Shown here: piece after piece, positions 26,022 through 35,172 of the stretch
Layout: every line of letters starts with the position of its first letter
Numbering within the stretch: the first letter of the stretch is position 1
Assembly (NCBI GenBank): GCA_019117125.1
Contig: DXAL01000024.1
Location: 1 to 39,220, forward strand
Direction of reading: 5' to 3'
DNA: 39,220 bases
Origin: Candidatus Mediterraneibacter merdipullorum
GTDB taxonomy: Bacteria; Bacillota; Clostridia; Lachnospirales; Lachnospiraceae
The notes under the pieces: model-generated
Database searches by the model: none
Told to the model about the DNA's origin: nothing
The model's input: the letters and a program-made list of their open reading frames with translations, nothing else
Position numbers and translations under genes: made by a program

Positions 26022-27089
26022 TTATACGACTTCCAGTCCATTCCTGTCCGGAAGGTCTTTCAGCTTCTGGTGGGGTTCTGTCTGATACCAGTATGCCACT
26101 GCCGAGATATCATCCCTGAGCGGATGGAACCTGCCGTATTTTCTCCAGCCAAGCGCCTGCATCGTAACCCGTATGTCTTCATCAAAATAGATGGGGTCCG
26201 GAATATGAAAGCGGTACATCCCAAACCGCTGGTTCGCCTGATACAACCCATCCGGGCATGTCACCTGGAATCCCTGGTACAGATTGCTGAACTCACCGTA
26301 TTTTCCTTTCGGGTCCTCAAAGTTCCACGCTCCGCCGAAATAATCTTCTGTCCCGGTGCCGCATATGGTAGGGTATTCTCTGTCTCCGTCCAGATAGAAC
26401 TTCACTTCTCCTTCCCCCCACCAGTCATTGGAGTTGACCTGCCACGAAACATACGTCCCGACATACTGCCCCTTCCCTTTTACCCCGTCCAAAATAGTAA
26501 AGGGCTCCATATATCCAACCGGATTTTCTCTGCGGAAAGAAGCATGGAAATACGCAGCGTCTTCCGCGATCCGACAGAGCTGGTAATCAATCTGATAAAA
26601 AAAGATGCGTTCTTCTTCACCCTGGTTTTCTACTGTTATCTTCGCCCGCCTGCAGAACGGCATGGGAAAATAGCAGTTCAGTCCGCCCGCAGGATTTACA
26701 GCGATCGGCACGGACCGGACATTTTTTCTCCGGCACCACCCGTTACAGAAAAAGTCGCCAAGGGGGACTTCTACAGACGGAATCTCTTCCTCGTCCCAGT
26801 ATATCCGGAGGATCAGTTCTCGCCAGCCGTCGGGAAACGCCGTCATCCAGATATGGGATATCTTTCCCATCCCGGAAATATCCGCAATCACAAAAGTTTC
26901 ATGAGCCGGAATAGTTACAGAGGGGCTTACTTTCCAGCCTTTCCCAAGCTCCCGTGCCGGATGCGTCCCATCCTGCGGGTCAATTTCTGCCATGCCACCT
27001 CTCCCCTTCTCACCCGTAGGGTTTTCCGCCGTGACAGCCCGAGACTGTATATTTTTTAACCGGTATAATTCTTCCATGCCTCCTGCCAT
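26022..27089 (-). CDS. DUF2961 / glycoside hydrolase family 172 protein
   Basis: The 355-residue protein matches the DUF2961 family: an N-terminal SRAVTAENPTGEKGRGG region, SHIWMTAFPDGWRELILRIY, VPLGDFFCNG, a central SNDWWGEGEVKFYLDGD and GTGTEDYFGGAW. The acidic residues in GEGE and GTEDY are candidate catalytic groups. GH172 members act on furanosides such as difructose dianhydride and D-arabinofuranosides. No signal peptide is seen, so it would act in the cytosol on imported sugar. It begins two bases after the GH65 stop, behind AAAGGAG. The true substrate is unknown. Confidence 0.9.
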   Translation of the reverse strand: MAGGMEELYRLKNIQSRAVTAENPTGEKGRGGMAEIDPQDGTHPARELGKGWKVSPSVTIPAHETFVIADISGMGKISHIWMTAFPDGWRELILRIYWDEEEIPSVEVPLGDFFCNGWCRRKNVRSVPIAVNPAGGLNCYFPMPFCRRAKITVENQGEEERIFFYQIDYQLCRIAEDAAYFHASFRRENPVGYMEPFTILDGVKGKGQYVGTYVSWQVNSNDWWGEGEVKFYLDGDREYPTICGTGTEDYFGGAWNFEDPKGKYGEFSNLYQGFQVTCPDGLYQANQRFGMYRFHIPDPIYFDEDIRVTMQALGWRKYGRFHPLRDDISAVAYWYQTEPHQKLKDLPDRNGLEVV

Positions 27090-27091
27090 AT

Positions 27092-29296
27092 TTATTCACG
27101 CTCCTTTATTTCTGCTTTGTCTTTTTCAACAGTCACCAGATACCGTTTCCCGGATACGCATATAGGATAAGTGATACGCCGGATATGTTCCGGCAAAGCC
27201 GGTTCCACCCGCAGGCTTCCATCCGGATAAATCCCGCTCAGACCGCCGAACCCGCAGACGACACCCTGCCACAGTCCGCCTGCATTTGCGATGTGTATTC
27301 CTTCCGCCGCTCCTTTTTCTTCCCAGTCAATCCTCATACTTTTGACTGCATGCGCATAACTCTTTTCCGATTCTTCCAGATCCCCGTAAACGATGGAATG
27401 TATGATATGAGAAAGGGAGGAGTCATGCGTCGTTATCTTTTCATAATAATCGATGCAGTTTCTTCTCACCGCCTCTGGAAAGCGGTCCCGGAAAAGATAG
27501 AAAAGCATCACCGTATCGCCCTGTTTAAGCGCCTTGCACCGATAATTACGCTCCTGGGAGATACAGTTCCCGAAAGGAACGGAGCGGTCTTTCCACACCC
27601 GTTCAAAGTCAATATCCTCATAGCTGGCAAAATCATCTGACTGCCAGATAAATCCTGCCTCCTCATCATACGGGAAATACATATTCCTGCCCATTTCTTC
27701 GTACAGTCCAGGCTCTTCTTCACGCATGCCCAGAGCCTGCTGTTCATCACTGGTCAGCTTTGAAAGTTCCTCCGCCGTCTTTTTCAGGGTATATGCCGCC
27801 ATATAATTCGTGTATGCACTATCCCGTGTAAACGGAAGATATTCATCCGGTCCCATCACGCCTTCCAAATGCCATTTTCCGTCTTTCTTTCTGGCACGGG
27901 ACATCCAGTAGCGTGCTGTTTCCAGAAGAATACGCATCCCTTTTTCCTTCAGGAACTGCCGGTCGCCTGTAATCCTGCAATACTCCAAAAGTCCGTACGC
28001 CACATCTGCCGTGATATGGATTTCCAGGTCGGCATACTGCCAGTTCGGGCACTGTTCCTCTCCGGAAATACAGGATTCCCATGGATATCTTGCTCCCTCA
28101 TAGCCGTAGCTCCTGGCGTTTTTCTTTGCGCCCTCCAAAGTGCGGTAACGATATTCCACAAGTTTGGCTGCCTGTTCCGGCTCCGTGTAAATATAGAACG
28201 GAAGCAGATAAATCTCCGTATCCCAGAAATAATGTCCGAAATAGGCTTCTCCGGCGTATCCCTTTGCGTCGATGGCAACATTCCCGCTCCGGTTTGCCGC
28301 CCTCAGAAGATGATAGATACAGAACCGCAGATGGAACTGGAGCTGGTCGTCTCCCTGTATCTCTACGTCCGCATCTTTCCAGCGGCGTTCCCACTCCTTT
28401 TGGTGCAATTCATAACCGTTTTCACACCGGGCATATTCATCCCGGTACTGCGCTGCCCGTTCTACCAGGTCAGAGACTGCATAGTCGGAAGCCCCTGGGG
28501 CACTCCTCTCTTCATCTGCATCAGTAACGATGATGCCGGTTTTTTTACATGTGACTTCTTTTCCAGCCTGTAAGTGCACCGGATAACGCTTCGCGATGCG
28601 GCGTCCCTGAACGTAGGTATGTCCTTTTTCCACGCCTGGGATTTCCATCCTGGAACTTAAAAACACATGCTGTCCGCTGTCCAGTTCCAGATACATCTCC
28701 AGGTCATTTTCACACACTGTCTCCACGCTCACAAAATGGTCATATCCGTTCGTTGTCACTGCTCCGTCAAGAAAGTTTTCCACTTCGATGACCGTATCTT
28801 TATCCGACCGGAGCACAACCTCCTGCACCATGCAGTGTGCGAACGTCAGACTGAGATATCTCTTCCAGACAATATCCACCGATACACCGGTCCGGGTCTT
28901 CCAGCAGACCCTCCTTCTGAGCACCCCATCTCTCATATCCAATGTTTTTTCATAGCCTTCGTACCGGGAATCATCCATGTCAAAGCGCTCGCCGCCACAG
29001 TACAGATTTACCCCGGGAAGGTAGGGAAGATTGACCAGTTCTTCTCCGAGCAGCGGGTGTCTCCCGTAAATCCCCGGCACATAAACGCCCCATTTGCTTA
29101 TCGGATTTCTTATCTTTTCCAACGTCACGTTTGCCGGAAGCCTCCAGTACCGCTCATCCTGCCGTTCTCCCGAAAGGTCTTCCTCAAAAGATGCGCGCAT
29201 GTTCATATAACCGTTCCCCTGCGTCATCGCACCCTCGTAATGCTTATTATCCTTCCGGCTGTATCTGTCTGTCTTCAATATCATCTGTCCGGTCAT
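27092..29296 (-). CDS. Glycoside hydrolase family 65 phosphorylase (alpha-glucoside)
   Basis: GH65 enzymes cleave alpha-glucosides with phosphate, inverting to beta-glucose 1-phosphate. This 734-residue protein has the N-terminal super-sandwich domain (QGNGYMNMRASFEE). An (alpha/alpha)6 barrel follows with HYFWDTEIYLLPF, the ARYPWES loop and the expected general acid E486 in VMGPDEY. The C-terminus carries GGLWQGVVCGFGG. Known activities cover trehalose, maltose, kojibiose, nigerose and other glucosides; the linkage cannot be decided here. The ATG at 29296 overlaps the GH2 stop as ATGA and follows AAAAGGAG. Nearby pgmB supports phosphorolysis over hydrolysis. Confidence 0.92.
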   Translation of the reverse strand: MTGQMILKTDRYSRKDNKHYEGAMTQGNGYMNMRASFEEDLSGERQDERYWRLPANVTLEKIRNPISKWGVYVPGIYGRHPLLGEELVNLPYLPGVNLYCGGERFDMDDSRYEGYEKTLDMRDGVLRRRVCWKTRTGVSVDIVWKRYLSLTFAHCMVQEVVLRSDKDTVIEVENFLDGAVTTNGYDHFVSVETVCENDLEMYLELDSGQHVFLSSRMEIPGVEKGHTYVQGRRIAKRYPVHLQAGKEVTCKKTGIIVTDADEERSAPGASDYAVSDLVERAAQYRDEYARCENGYELHQKEWERRWKDADVEIQGDDQLQFHLRFCIYHLLRAANRSGNVAIDAKGYAGEAYFGHYFWDTEIYLLPFYIYTEPEQAAKLVEYRYRTLEGAKKNARSYGYEGARYPWESCISGEEQCPNWQYADLEIHITADVAYGLLEYCRITGDRQFLKEKGMRILLETARYWMSRARKKDGKWHLEGVMGPDEYLPFTRDSAYTNYMAAYTLKKTAEELSKLTSDEQQALGMREEEPGLYEEMGRNMYFPYDEEAGFIWQSDDFASYEDIDFERVWKDRSVPFGNCISQERNYRCKALKQGDTVMLFYLFRDRFPEAVRRNCIDYYEKITTHDSSLSHIIHSIVYGDLEESEKSYAHAVKSMRIDWEEKGAAEGIHIANAGGLWQGVVCGFGGLSGIYPDGSLRVEPALPEHIRRITYPICVSGKRYLVTVEKDKAEIKERE

Positions 29297-31953
29297 ACCG
29301 TCTGCTCCTTTTCCAGATAATCTATCCACTCTCCCAGAAGTTCATATGCCAGTTTATTCCGGCAAAATCCGTCCGGCTGTTCTCCCTGCCCGCCCCTGAA
29401 ATTCAGAGTCGTCATCAGGACCTTCCCGTCGCCTTCCGGATATACCACTGCATATTCGGATACAAAGAATTTTCTCGCGTCATACCGGCGTATGAGGCTT
29501 TGATAGTCCGGATGTTCCCTCAGCAGTTCCAGCCGGTCCAGCGCCCGGTCTCCTGCCACGCCTAGAAACTGGACGCCCGCATATCCCCTGTGGGCTATTC
29601 CAGCCATCGCCGGATGATCCATAACCTGTATGATTCCTTCCCGGAAAAAGGGGACCCGGACAGCCGGCACAGCGCTGCAGTCCGAAAGCAGAGCAATAAC
29701 ATCCACACCCCGGCGCGCTGCATCCACAACCGCCTGCCCCCATCCTGTCGTCACAAGGACATCGCCTCTTCCAAGGCTGTACATTTCTTCATACCCGCAT
29801 ATCCGTTCTGCCGGAAAAACTTCTTCTACCCCCTCCAGAATATCCCGCGTATCATATACCGTTATATTCCGCTCCGGCGTCTTTCCGGGATAAACCCAAA
29901 CCTGCCAGGTGTTTTCACATGTACCTCCCTGCCATCTGAGTACTGCCTTCATTGTCATTCTCTGGGATGACTCCACCTCCGGCATGACAAACCCGGGCTG
30001 TGCCAGTTCAGCCGTCTCATGTGGAGCTGCAGAGAACATGCTCTCTGCAGCATCTGCAATACAGCCGTCATTTCCTTCCAGCGTGATGCAGTATGTCCCT
30101 TCCAAAGCTTCCCGGGACCTGTTGGAAAGCAGGAGCCTGCCCCTGAGCGCTTCCCCCGAGAAATAATTGAACCGGTCCTGATTCAGGAAACGGTCGCCGC
30201 CGTTTTTCCACTCTCTCGCCAGTTCTTTCTGAAAACAGACCACCACGTCAGCGTTGATCTGCCGCATCCACCCGGGAGATACTTTTGCTTCCATATCATC
30301 GTCAAAAATACCCGATGTGGTAATGGGAACATCCCGGACAGCAGTGATATTATACCCTTTTATCTCCGGGAAACTCCTGGTGGTCTCCAGGATGAATTTC
30401 CGGATGTCTTTCATCTGCTCCCGGCTCAACTCCTCCAGACATGCTACCTCTCCCAGAACTCTATACTTTTCAAGAATATTCTTCTGAAAGTAGACCGGCT
30501 GATCCGAACCGAATCCTTTATGCACTTTCCGCAAAGGATTTTTTGCCTCATCTGCATCGCACCACCATGCCTCTGTGTCCTCCCGGTTCAGGCGGAAGGT
30601 ATCGGCGTCGCAAAACTCTCCGAAAAGCCACGGCTTTTTCTTCCGGCTGCCCGCCGTAAATTCATGGAGCAGCTCCCCCAGATTCTGAAGTTCTGCATAG
30701 AAATGATAATCGTAGATGTCGGACTTGGAATCCGTCGTCCCGCCAAAACATTCTCCGGAACCGCTGTTGTCGCAGACCACTGCCTCCGGAATTTTCTTTT
30801 TCAACATCTGATAAAGGGTATTGAGCGTCTCCGGACCGGTTGTCCCGTCCAGCTCACATCCCAGACTTACAACCGACACAGACGGATGCACCTGGAACAG
30901 TTCCAGCATGCGCGGATACTGGGCAAAGATACGCTCTGTCACCAGAGGATTCTCTGTGGGCAGCCAGAGCGGGAATTCCTGCCAAGTCACAATGCCCATT
31001 TCATCGCACAGTTCATAATAATAATCCGGCGGGAAATACAGACAATGTTTCACTGTATTAAATCCCAGGCTCTTTATCTTTGTCAGTTCAGACCGTACTT
31101 CTTCATAAGACGGGGCAGGACACATCCGGTCCGGATAGCAGCCCCAGTGAAGCACGCCCCTCATATAGAACGGTTTCCCGTTAATAAGTATCTCGCCGTC
31201 CGAAACGCAGATCCTGCGGAATCCTCCGGAAAAGACCTGTTCATCAAGAACGTCTCTGCCCCGCAGCAGTCGAACTTTCCCGCGGTAAAGGGACGGCGCA
31301 TCCGGTTCCCATGCTGTAACTTTCCCAAGCGTGCAGCATACGGTCGGATAATATGGCTGCGTGAAAGCCTGTCTGCTCCCGTCCGGCGCTGTGATTTCAA
31401 CTTCCAGGCGCAAATCTTCCGGTTCCGGCTTGCCGGCATACAGAGATGACTCTATCACGACCTGTTTTGCTTCGGTACAAAAAGAGGCTTTCATTTCCTT
31501 CAAGCAGGTTTTATTTTTTATCTCCAGTTCCACATCTTTCCAAATTCCGCTAAAGGGGAGCATGACATCCGGGATAAAGCCAAAGAGCACGGAGCGGAAA
31601 TAATACGGACTCTCTTTATCAAAATCCGGTTTCCGGATTACCACTTCAATCTCGTTTTCCCCTTTGCAGAGCAGTTCCGTGATATCAGCCTCAAAAGCAT
31701 CCCATATCCCCTCATGCTCAGCTGCCGGCTTTCCGTTGCAGGATACATGACACTGACAGCTCACTCCATGAAACCGCAGGATGAATCTCTGACAGTCTTT
31801 CTTCTCTGTAAGCCCTATCTTTTTCCAAAATCTGGTCTCGCCATAGAAATCCCGCTCGGAAACGCGCTGTTCAATAACGCCGGGCACTGTCATCTCGCCC
31901 CGCTCTTTCCCCTGGTACTGCCATTCGCCATTTAAGCTGATTGTCTGTCCCAT
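29293..31953 (-). CDS. Glycoside hydrolase family 2 protein, unusual acid/base motif
   Basis: The 886-residue protein has the GH2 layout. A jelly-roll domain comes first (SLNGEWQYQGKER, RFHGVSCQCHVSCNG). An Ig-like domain follows, then a TIM barrel from about residue 250 (INGKPFYMRGVLHWG, LGFNTVKHCLYFPPDYYYELCDE). The acid/base position is E367 in SLGCELDG, where most GH2 members have Asn before Glu. The probable nucleophile is E446 in LFGEFCDA. The C-terminal 200 residues are extra and partly resemble a Rossmann-like sandwich. No signal peptide is seen. Beta-galactosidase-, glucuronidase- or mannosidase-like activity is possible. ATG 31953 follows AAAAGGAG. Confidence 0.88.
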   Translation of the reverse strand: MGQTISLNGEWQYQGKERGEMTVPGVIEQRVSERDFYGETRFWKKIGLTEKKDCQRFILRFHGVSCQCHVSCNGKPAAEHEGIWDAFEADITELLCKGENEIEVVIRKPDFDKESPYYFRSVLFGFIPDVMLPFSGIWKDVELEIKNKTCLKEMKASFCTEAKQVVIESSLYAGKPEPEDLRLEVEITAPDGSRQAFTQPYYPTVCCTLGKVTAWEPDAPSLYRGKVRLLRGRDVLDEQVFSGGFRRICVSDGEILINGKPFYMRGVLHWGCYPDRMCPAPSYEEVRSELTKIKSLGFNTVKHCLYFPPDYYYELCDEMGIVTWQEFPLWLPTENPLVTERIFAQYPRMLELFQVHPSVSVVSLGCELDGTTGPETLNTLYQMLKKKIPEAVVCDNSGSGECFGGTTDSKSDIYDYHFYAELQNLGELLHEFTAGSRKKKPWLFGEFCDADTFRLNREDTEAWWCDADEAKNPLRKVHKGFGSDQPVYFQKNILEKYRVLGEVACLEELSREQMKDIRKFILETTRSFPEIKGYNITAVRDVPITTSGIFDDDMEAKVSPGWMRQINADVVVCFQKELAREWKNGGDRFLNQDRFNYFSGEALRGRLLLSNRSREALEGTYCITLEGNDGCIADAAESMFSAAPHETAELAQPGFVMPEVESSQRMTMKAVLRWQGGTCENTWQVWVYPGKTPERNITVYDTRDILEGVEEVFPAERICGYEEMYSLGRGDVLVTTGWGQAVVDAARRGVDVIALLSDCSAVPAVRVPFFREGIIQVMDHPAMAGIAHRGYAGVQFLGVAGDRALDRLELLREHPDYQSLIRRYDARKFFVSEYAVVYPEGDGKVLMTTLNFRGGQGEQPDGFCRNKLAYELLGEWIDYLEKEQTV

Positions 31954-31969
31954 AACATGTCTCTCCTTT

Positions 31970-32797
31970 TCAGCCTTTGATACCGGAACCGGCATCGTTG
32001 TTCAATATCTGCTTCTGTCCAAGGAAGAATGCAATAATCGTTGGTATCGTCATAAGGACCGCGATTGCCATGATGGATGTATAATCTACAGTGTATGCTC
32101 CTTTAAACAGAGACAGCCCGATCGGAAGCGTAAATTTATCAGAATCCGAGATATATACAAGTGGTCCGAGATAATCGTTCCAGACGACGATCATATACAT
32201 GATGCCCGATAAGAACATCTGGGGTTTCATGAGCGGAACAAAAATCTTTGTAAAAATCTGCCAGTGGTTCGCACCGTCAATGACTGCCGATTCCTCAAAA
32301 TCTCTCGGTATTCCCCTTAAAAACTGAACCATCAGATAGATGTAGAACGCCCCGCCGAACCACGCCGGGATAATGAGCGGCTTAAAGGAATCCAGCCACC
32401 CAAAAGCGTTGTACTGCATATAGAGCGGGATGACCAGTACATCCCACGGAATCATCATCGTGGAGAGCATTACCATAAACAGAACTTTCTTTCCGCGGAA
32501 TTCAAAACGGGCAAATCCATACGCCACGATCGAGCTTGACAGGACCATCCCGATGACCGCCAATGATGTAACAATCAGCGAATTGATCAGATACCGTGTA
32601 AAAGGCTGTGCATTCCACGCCTCGCTGAAATTCTCCAGATGGACTTCTTTGGGCAGGATGCTCATCGGAACATCACTTAATTCCGCCGGAGCCCTGAGCG
32701 CAGTAACGATTGCCCAGAACAGGGGGAACAGGAATATCACCACGAGAATCCCGAGTATAAGATATATAAAAAACGTTTTTGATCTGTGCTTTCTCAT
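31970..32797 (-). CDS. Carbohydrate ABC transporter permease (MalG-like)
   Basis: A 275-residue BPD_transp_1 permease of the MalG/LacG class, with six predicted membrane segments starting near residue 10. The ATPase-contact loop EESAVIDGANHWQIF is intact, as is the early WNAQPFTRYLINS periplasmic segment. It pairs with the MalF-like gene 11 bases upstream. No ATPase gene is present in the locus, so a shared MsmX-type ATPase encoded elsewhere must energise it. Confidence 0.94.
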   Translation of the reverse strand: MRKHRSKTFFIYLILGILVVIFLFPLFWAIVTALRAPAELSDVPMSILPKEVHLENFSEAWNAQPFTRYLINSLIVTSLAVIGMVLSSSIVAYGFARFEFRGKKVLFMVMLSTMMIPWDVLVIPLYMQYNAFGWLDSFKPLIIPAWFGGAFYIYLMVQFLRGIPRDFEESAVIDGANHWQIFTKIFVPLMKPQMFLSGIMYMIVVWNDYLGPLVYISDSDKFTLPIGLSLFKGAYTVDYTSIMAIAVLMTIPTIIAFFLGQKQILNNDAGSGIKG

Positions 32798-32808
32798 ACC
32801 GTCATCTC

Positions 32809-33681
32809 CTAAACTTCATAATATGTCCGCTTCTTTGATATCCGCAGCACGAGCGCTGTCAGTGCCAGTACCACAAGGAACATAATCCACGCATTCGCCG
32901 CTGCATATCCGAGCTTGAATTTCTTAAATGCATTCTCATAAATGAACAGCGAATACATATACGTTGATTTCGACGGACCGCCGTTTGTCAGGTTCATCAC
33001 AACCGTAAGCTGCTGGAATGACGCTATGATCGCCATAATCAGGTTATAGACAAAGGTAGGGCTTATCAAAGGGAGCGTCACTTTCCAGAACCGTTTGAAT
33101 CCTGTCGCTCCGTCTATCTCAGCCGCCTCAACCACCTGCGCAGGGATTCCCTTCAACGCAGAAATAAACACGAGCATCATAGAACCCTGGGCCCATATCG
33201 TTGTAAGGACAACCGCCCACATTGACGCATCCGCACTTCTCAGCCACGGAATCGGATCAATGCCGAACGCAGACAGGAACTGGTTCAGGATTCCTGTGTC
33301 TTTGAGAATCCACGACCATATCATCGCCAGAGCGACACCGGAAATAATGGTCGGTATATAAAATACGGTCTTAAAAAATCCCTGTCCTTTTTTAACCCCG
33401 TTGATAAGGAGCGCCAGTACCAGCGCGATACCTACATTGATCGGTACGAGCATGGCGGCATACCTGAGCGTCACCCAAAGCGCATGATAAAAATCTTTAT
33501 CTCCGAACATGGTGATATAATTCTCAAGCCCGATAAACGTCTTTGTCCCGCTTATATTCCAGTCAAACAGACTCATATACAGTGAAAACATCAGCGGGAA
33601 TAACGTAAAGACAAGAAATCCGATGATCCACGGGAGTATGAACAGATATGGGATTATCTTTCTCTTTCCATGTAATCTCAT
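32809..33681 (-). CDS. Carbohydrate ABC transporter permease (MalF/UgpA-like)
   Basis: The 290-residue permease has an opening helix PYLFILPWIIGFLVFTLFP, a SLFDWNISG extracytoplasmic loop typical of sugar permeases, and the EAA loop VEAAEIDGATGFKRF. It forms the heterodimeric channel with the MalG-like protein. It lies downstream of the binding-protein gene, separated by 148 bases that contain two hairpins, one of which is a clear terminator, so its expression is probably lower than that of the binding protein. Confidence 0.94.
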   Translation of the reverse strand: MRLHGKRKIIPYLFILPWIIGFLVFTLFPLMFSLYMSLFDWNISGTKTFIGLENYITMFGDKDFYHALWVTLRYAAMLVPINVGIALVLALLINGVKKGQGFFKTVFYIPTIISGVALAMIWSWILKDTGILNQFLSAFGIDPIPWLRSADASMWAVVLTTIWAQGSMMLVFISALKGIPAQVVEAAEIDGATGFKRFWKVTLPLISPTFVYNLIMAIIASFQQLTVVMNLTNGGPSKSTYMYSLFIYENAFKKFKLGYAAANAWIMFLVVLALTALVLRISKKRTYYEV

Positions 33682-33742
33682 AACAAACTACCTCTTTTCT
33701 GTATTCACCGGGAGCTCAAAGATATATCCCGGGGTTGTAAGC

Positions 33743-33778
33743 AAGCGCAGGCTCTCGGGCAAACCCGGGCTTGTGCTT
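33743..33778. other. Large imperfect hairpin before the permease genes
   Basis: AAGCGCAGGC (33743-33752) pairs with GCTTGTGCTT (33769-33778), allowing two mismatches. An inner CGGG/CCCG stem (33756-33759 with 33764-33767) is enclosed. It lies directly after the terminator in the binding-protein/permease gap. It may protect the 5' end of a processed permease mRNA. This is inferred from position. Confidence 0.45.
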
Positions 33779-33787
33779 CCGCAAGTG

Positions 33788-33821
33788 CAAAAAAAGGCTG
33801 CCGCCAGACTGCGGCAGCCTT
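33788..33821 (-). terminator. Intrinsic terminator between binding-protein and permease genes
   Basis: On the minus strand AAGGCTGCCGC and GCGGCAGCCTT form a perfect 11-base stem with a six-base loop (33794-33804 with 33811-33821), followed by a T-tract. It starts only eight bases after the binding-protein stop. Partial read-through would give an excess of binding protein over permease. Confidence 0.92.
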
Positions 33822-33829
33822 ACTCATTA

Positions 33830-35089
33830 TTATTGAATAATTCCTTCTGCTTTGCTCTGCACTTCGTCAAGAATTGCTCCGATATCTGCGTCTTCCTCTG
33901 CAAATATTGCTTCCAGACCCGCATCGATCTCAGCGCTTATCTCCGGCCACTGAGCGGACTTAACAAGAGACGGTCTCTCGGATGTGGATCTCTCCAGCAT
34001 CTCATAGAACGGTGCGATCTGCTCGTCGTCGAGATATCCCATGTCGTCAGCTACAGACTGTCTTACCGGCATTTCAATCTCACAAAGAGTCTTTACGGAA
34101 TCATAGGAAGTATAGAATTTCATAAACTCCCATGCAGCATCCTGGTTTTTGCAGTCCGTTGTTACGGAAAGGAAGGATGCGTGTACCACGCTCATGCTTT
34201 CGCCGCCGTCAAATGCAGGCATGGTAGCGATCGCAAGGTTGACGCCCGCGTCTTTTACAGACTCGATGAACCATTTCCCGGACTCGCCGAATGCATAATT
34301 GCCTGATCCCATCGCCTGACCAAAATCATCGTTCCTGTTGCTTGCATATGCAGATTTGTCTTCATACAGCATGTCGTGGAAATACTGGATCACTTCTTTA
34401 TTTGCTTCGCTGTTGATGACCGGTGTGCCGTCATCTTCCAGCCATCCGCCTCCGTTGCACCAAAGCTGTGTTTCAAATGCATACGGGTCCGGATTGTAAT
34501 AGAAATACATGCCTGTCACGTCGCCGTTGGTCGTTGCTTTTGCATACTCTTTCAGGTCGTCCATTGTCCATCCGTCTTCCACTGTGATTCCTGCCGCATC
34601 GGTCAGGTCTTTATTGTAGTAGATGGCTCTTGTGGAGAAACCGATCGGCATTCCGTAGATATTATCATTCATATCTGCGTAGTTAAAAAGCGTCTCATAA
34701 AAGTCATCCTTGTCCTCCAGTGTGTCGATATAATCCTGGAGCGGAACAAGACTCTCATAGTACGCCGGGAAATTCCACATCTTCACGATGTCCGGTGCGT
34801 TCTTTGAGCCGATCGCAGCCGCCAGCTTCTGATCGAATGCGGTACCGTACGTCTCCAGTTTCACTTCAATCTCATCCTGTGACTCGTTAAATGCCTTTAC
34901 GATTTCCTCCTGCACCTCTACTGCCGGACCGGAATCACCCGTCGCATAACGCAGTTCAATCTTTCCGCCGCTTTCCTCAGATGCGCTTTCCTTCTCTGCC
35001 TCACCGCCTGAGCATCCTGCAAGGCAACCTGCTCCGAGAAGACCTGCAAGTCCTGCCGCGAGAACTCTTTTTGCCAGTTTCTTTTTCAT
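33830..35089 (-). CDS. Extracellular solute-binding lipoprotein, family 1 (sugar ABC importer)
   Basis: The 419-residue protein has a lipoprotein signal with the lipobox LAGC at C26. It continues as a maltose-binding-like type II fold: IVKAFNESQDEIEVKLETYG, AAAIGSKNAPDIVKMW, a YYNKDLTDAAGI segment and GKWFIESVKDAGVNLAIATMP. It delivers a sugar or oligosaccharide to the permeases encoded downstream. A strong AAAGGAGG site precedes the start. It follows the regulator gene across a terminator, and is the likely main target of the two-component system. Confidence 0.94.
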   Translation of the reverse strand: MKKKLAKRVLAAGLAGLLGAGCLAGCSGGEAEKESASEESGGKIELRYATGDSGPAVEVQEEIVKAFNESQDEIEVKLETYGTAFDQKLAAAIGSKNAPDIVKMWNFPAYYESLVPLQDYIDTLEDKDDFYETLFNYADMNDNIYGMPIGFSTRAIYYNKDLTDAAGITVEDGWTMDDLKEYAKATTNGDVTGMYFYYNPDPYAFETQLWCNGGGWLEDDGTPVINSEANKEVIQYFHDMLYEDKSAYASNRNDDFGQAMGSGNYAFGESGKWFIESVKDAGVNLAIATMPAFDGGESMSVVHASFLSVTTDCKNQDAAWEFMKFYTSYDSVKTLCEIEMPVRQSVADDMGYLDDEQIAPFYEMLERSTSERPSLVKSAQWPEISAEIDAGLEAIFAEEDADIGAILDEVQSKAEGIIQ

Positions 35090-35127
35090 ATTTTTTACCT
35101 CCTTTGTTTATTTGGTAATCTAATGAT

Positions 35128-35153
35128 AAAAAAAATAAGCCTCCGAAAAGGCT
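35128..35153 (-). terminator. Probable terminator after the response regulator gene
   Basis: On the minus strand AGCCT and AGGCT (35138-35142 with 35149-35153) form a short stem around TTTCGG, followed by a T-rich tract. It lies 20 bases after the regulator stop and separates the sensory genes from the transporter operon. Confidence 0.7.
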
Positions 35154-35172
35154 ATATTTTTTTTTATAAATG

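Noticed and set aside
30019-31449. A 476-codon plus-strand frame opposite the GH2 gene
   Set aside because: The minus-strand GH2 frame has catalytic motifs and operon context; the plus frame is compositionally antisense-like.
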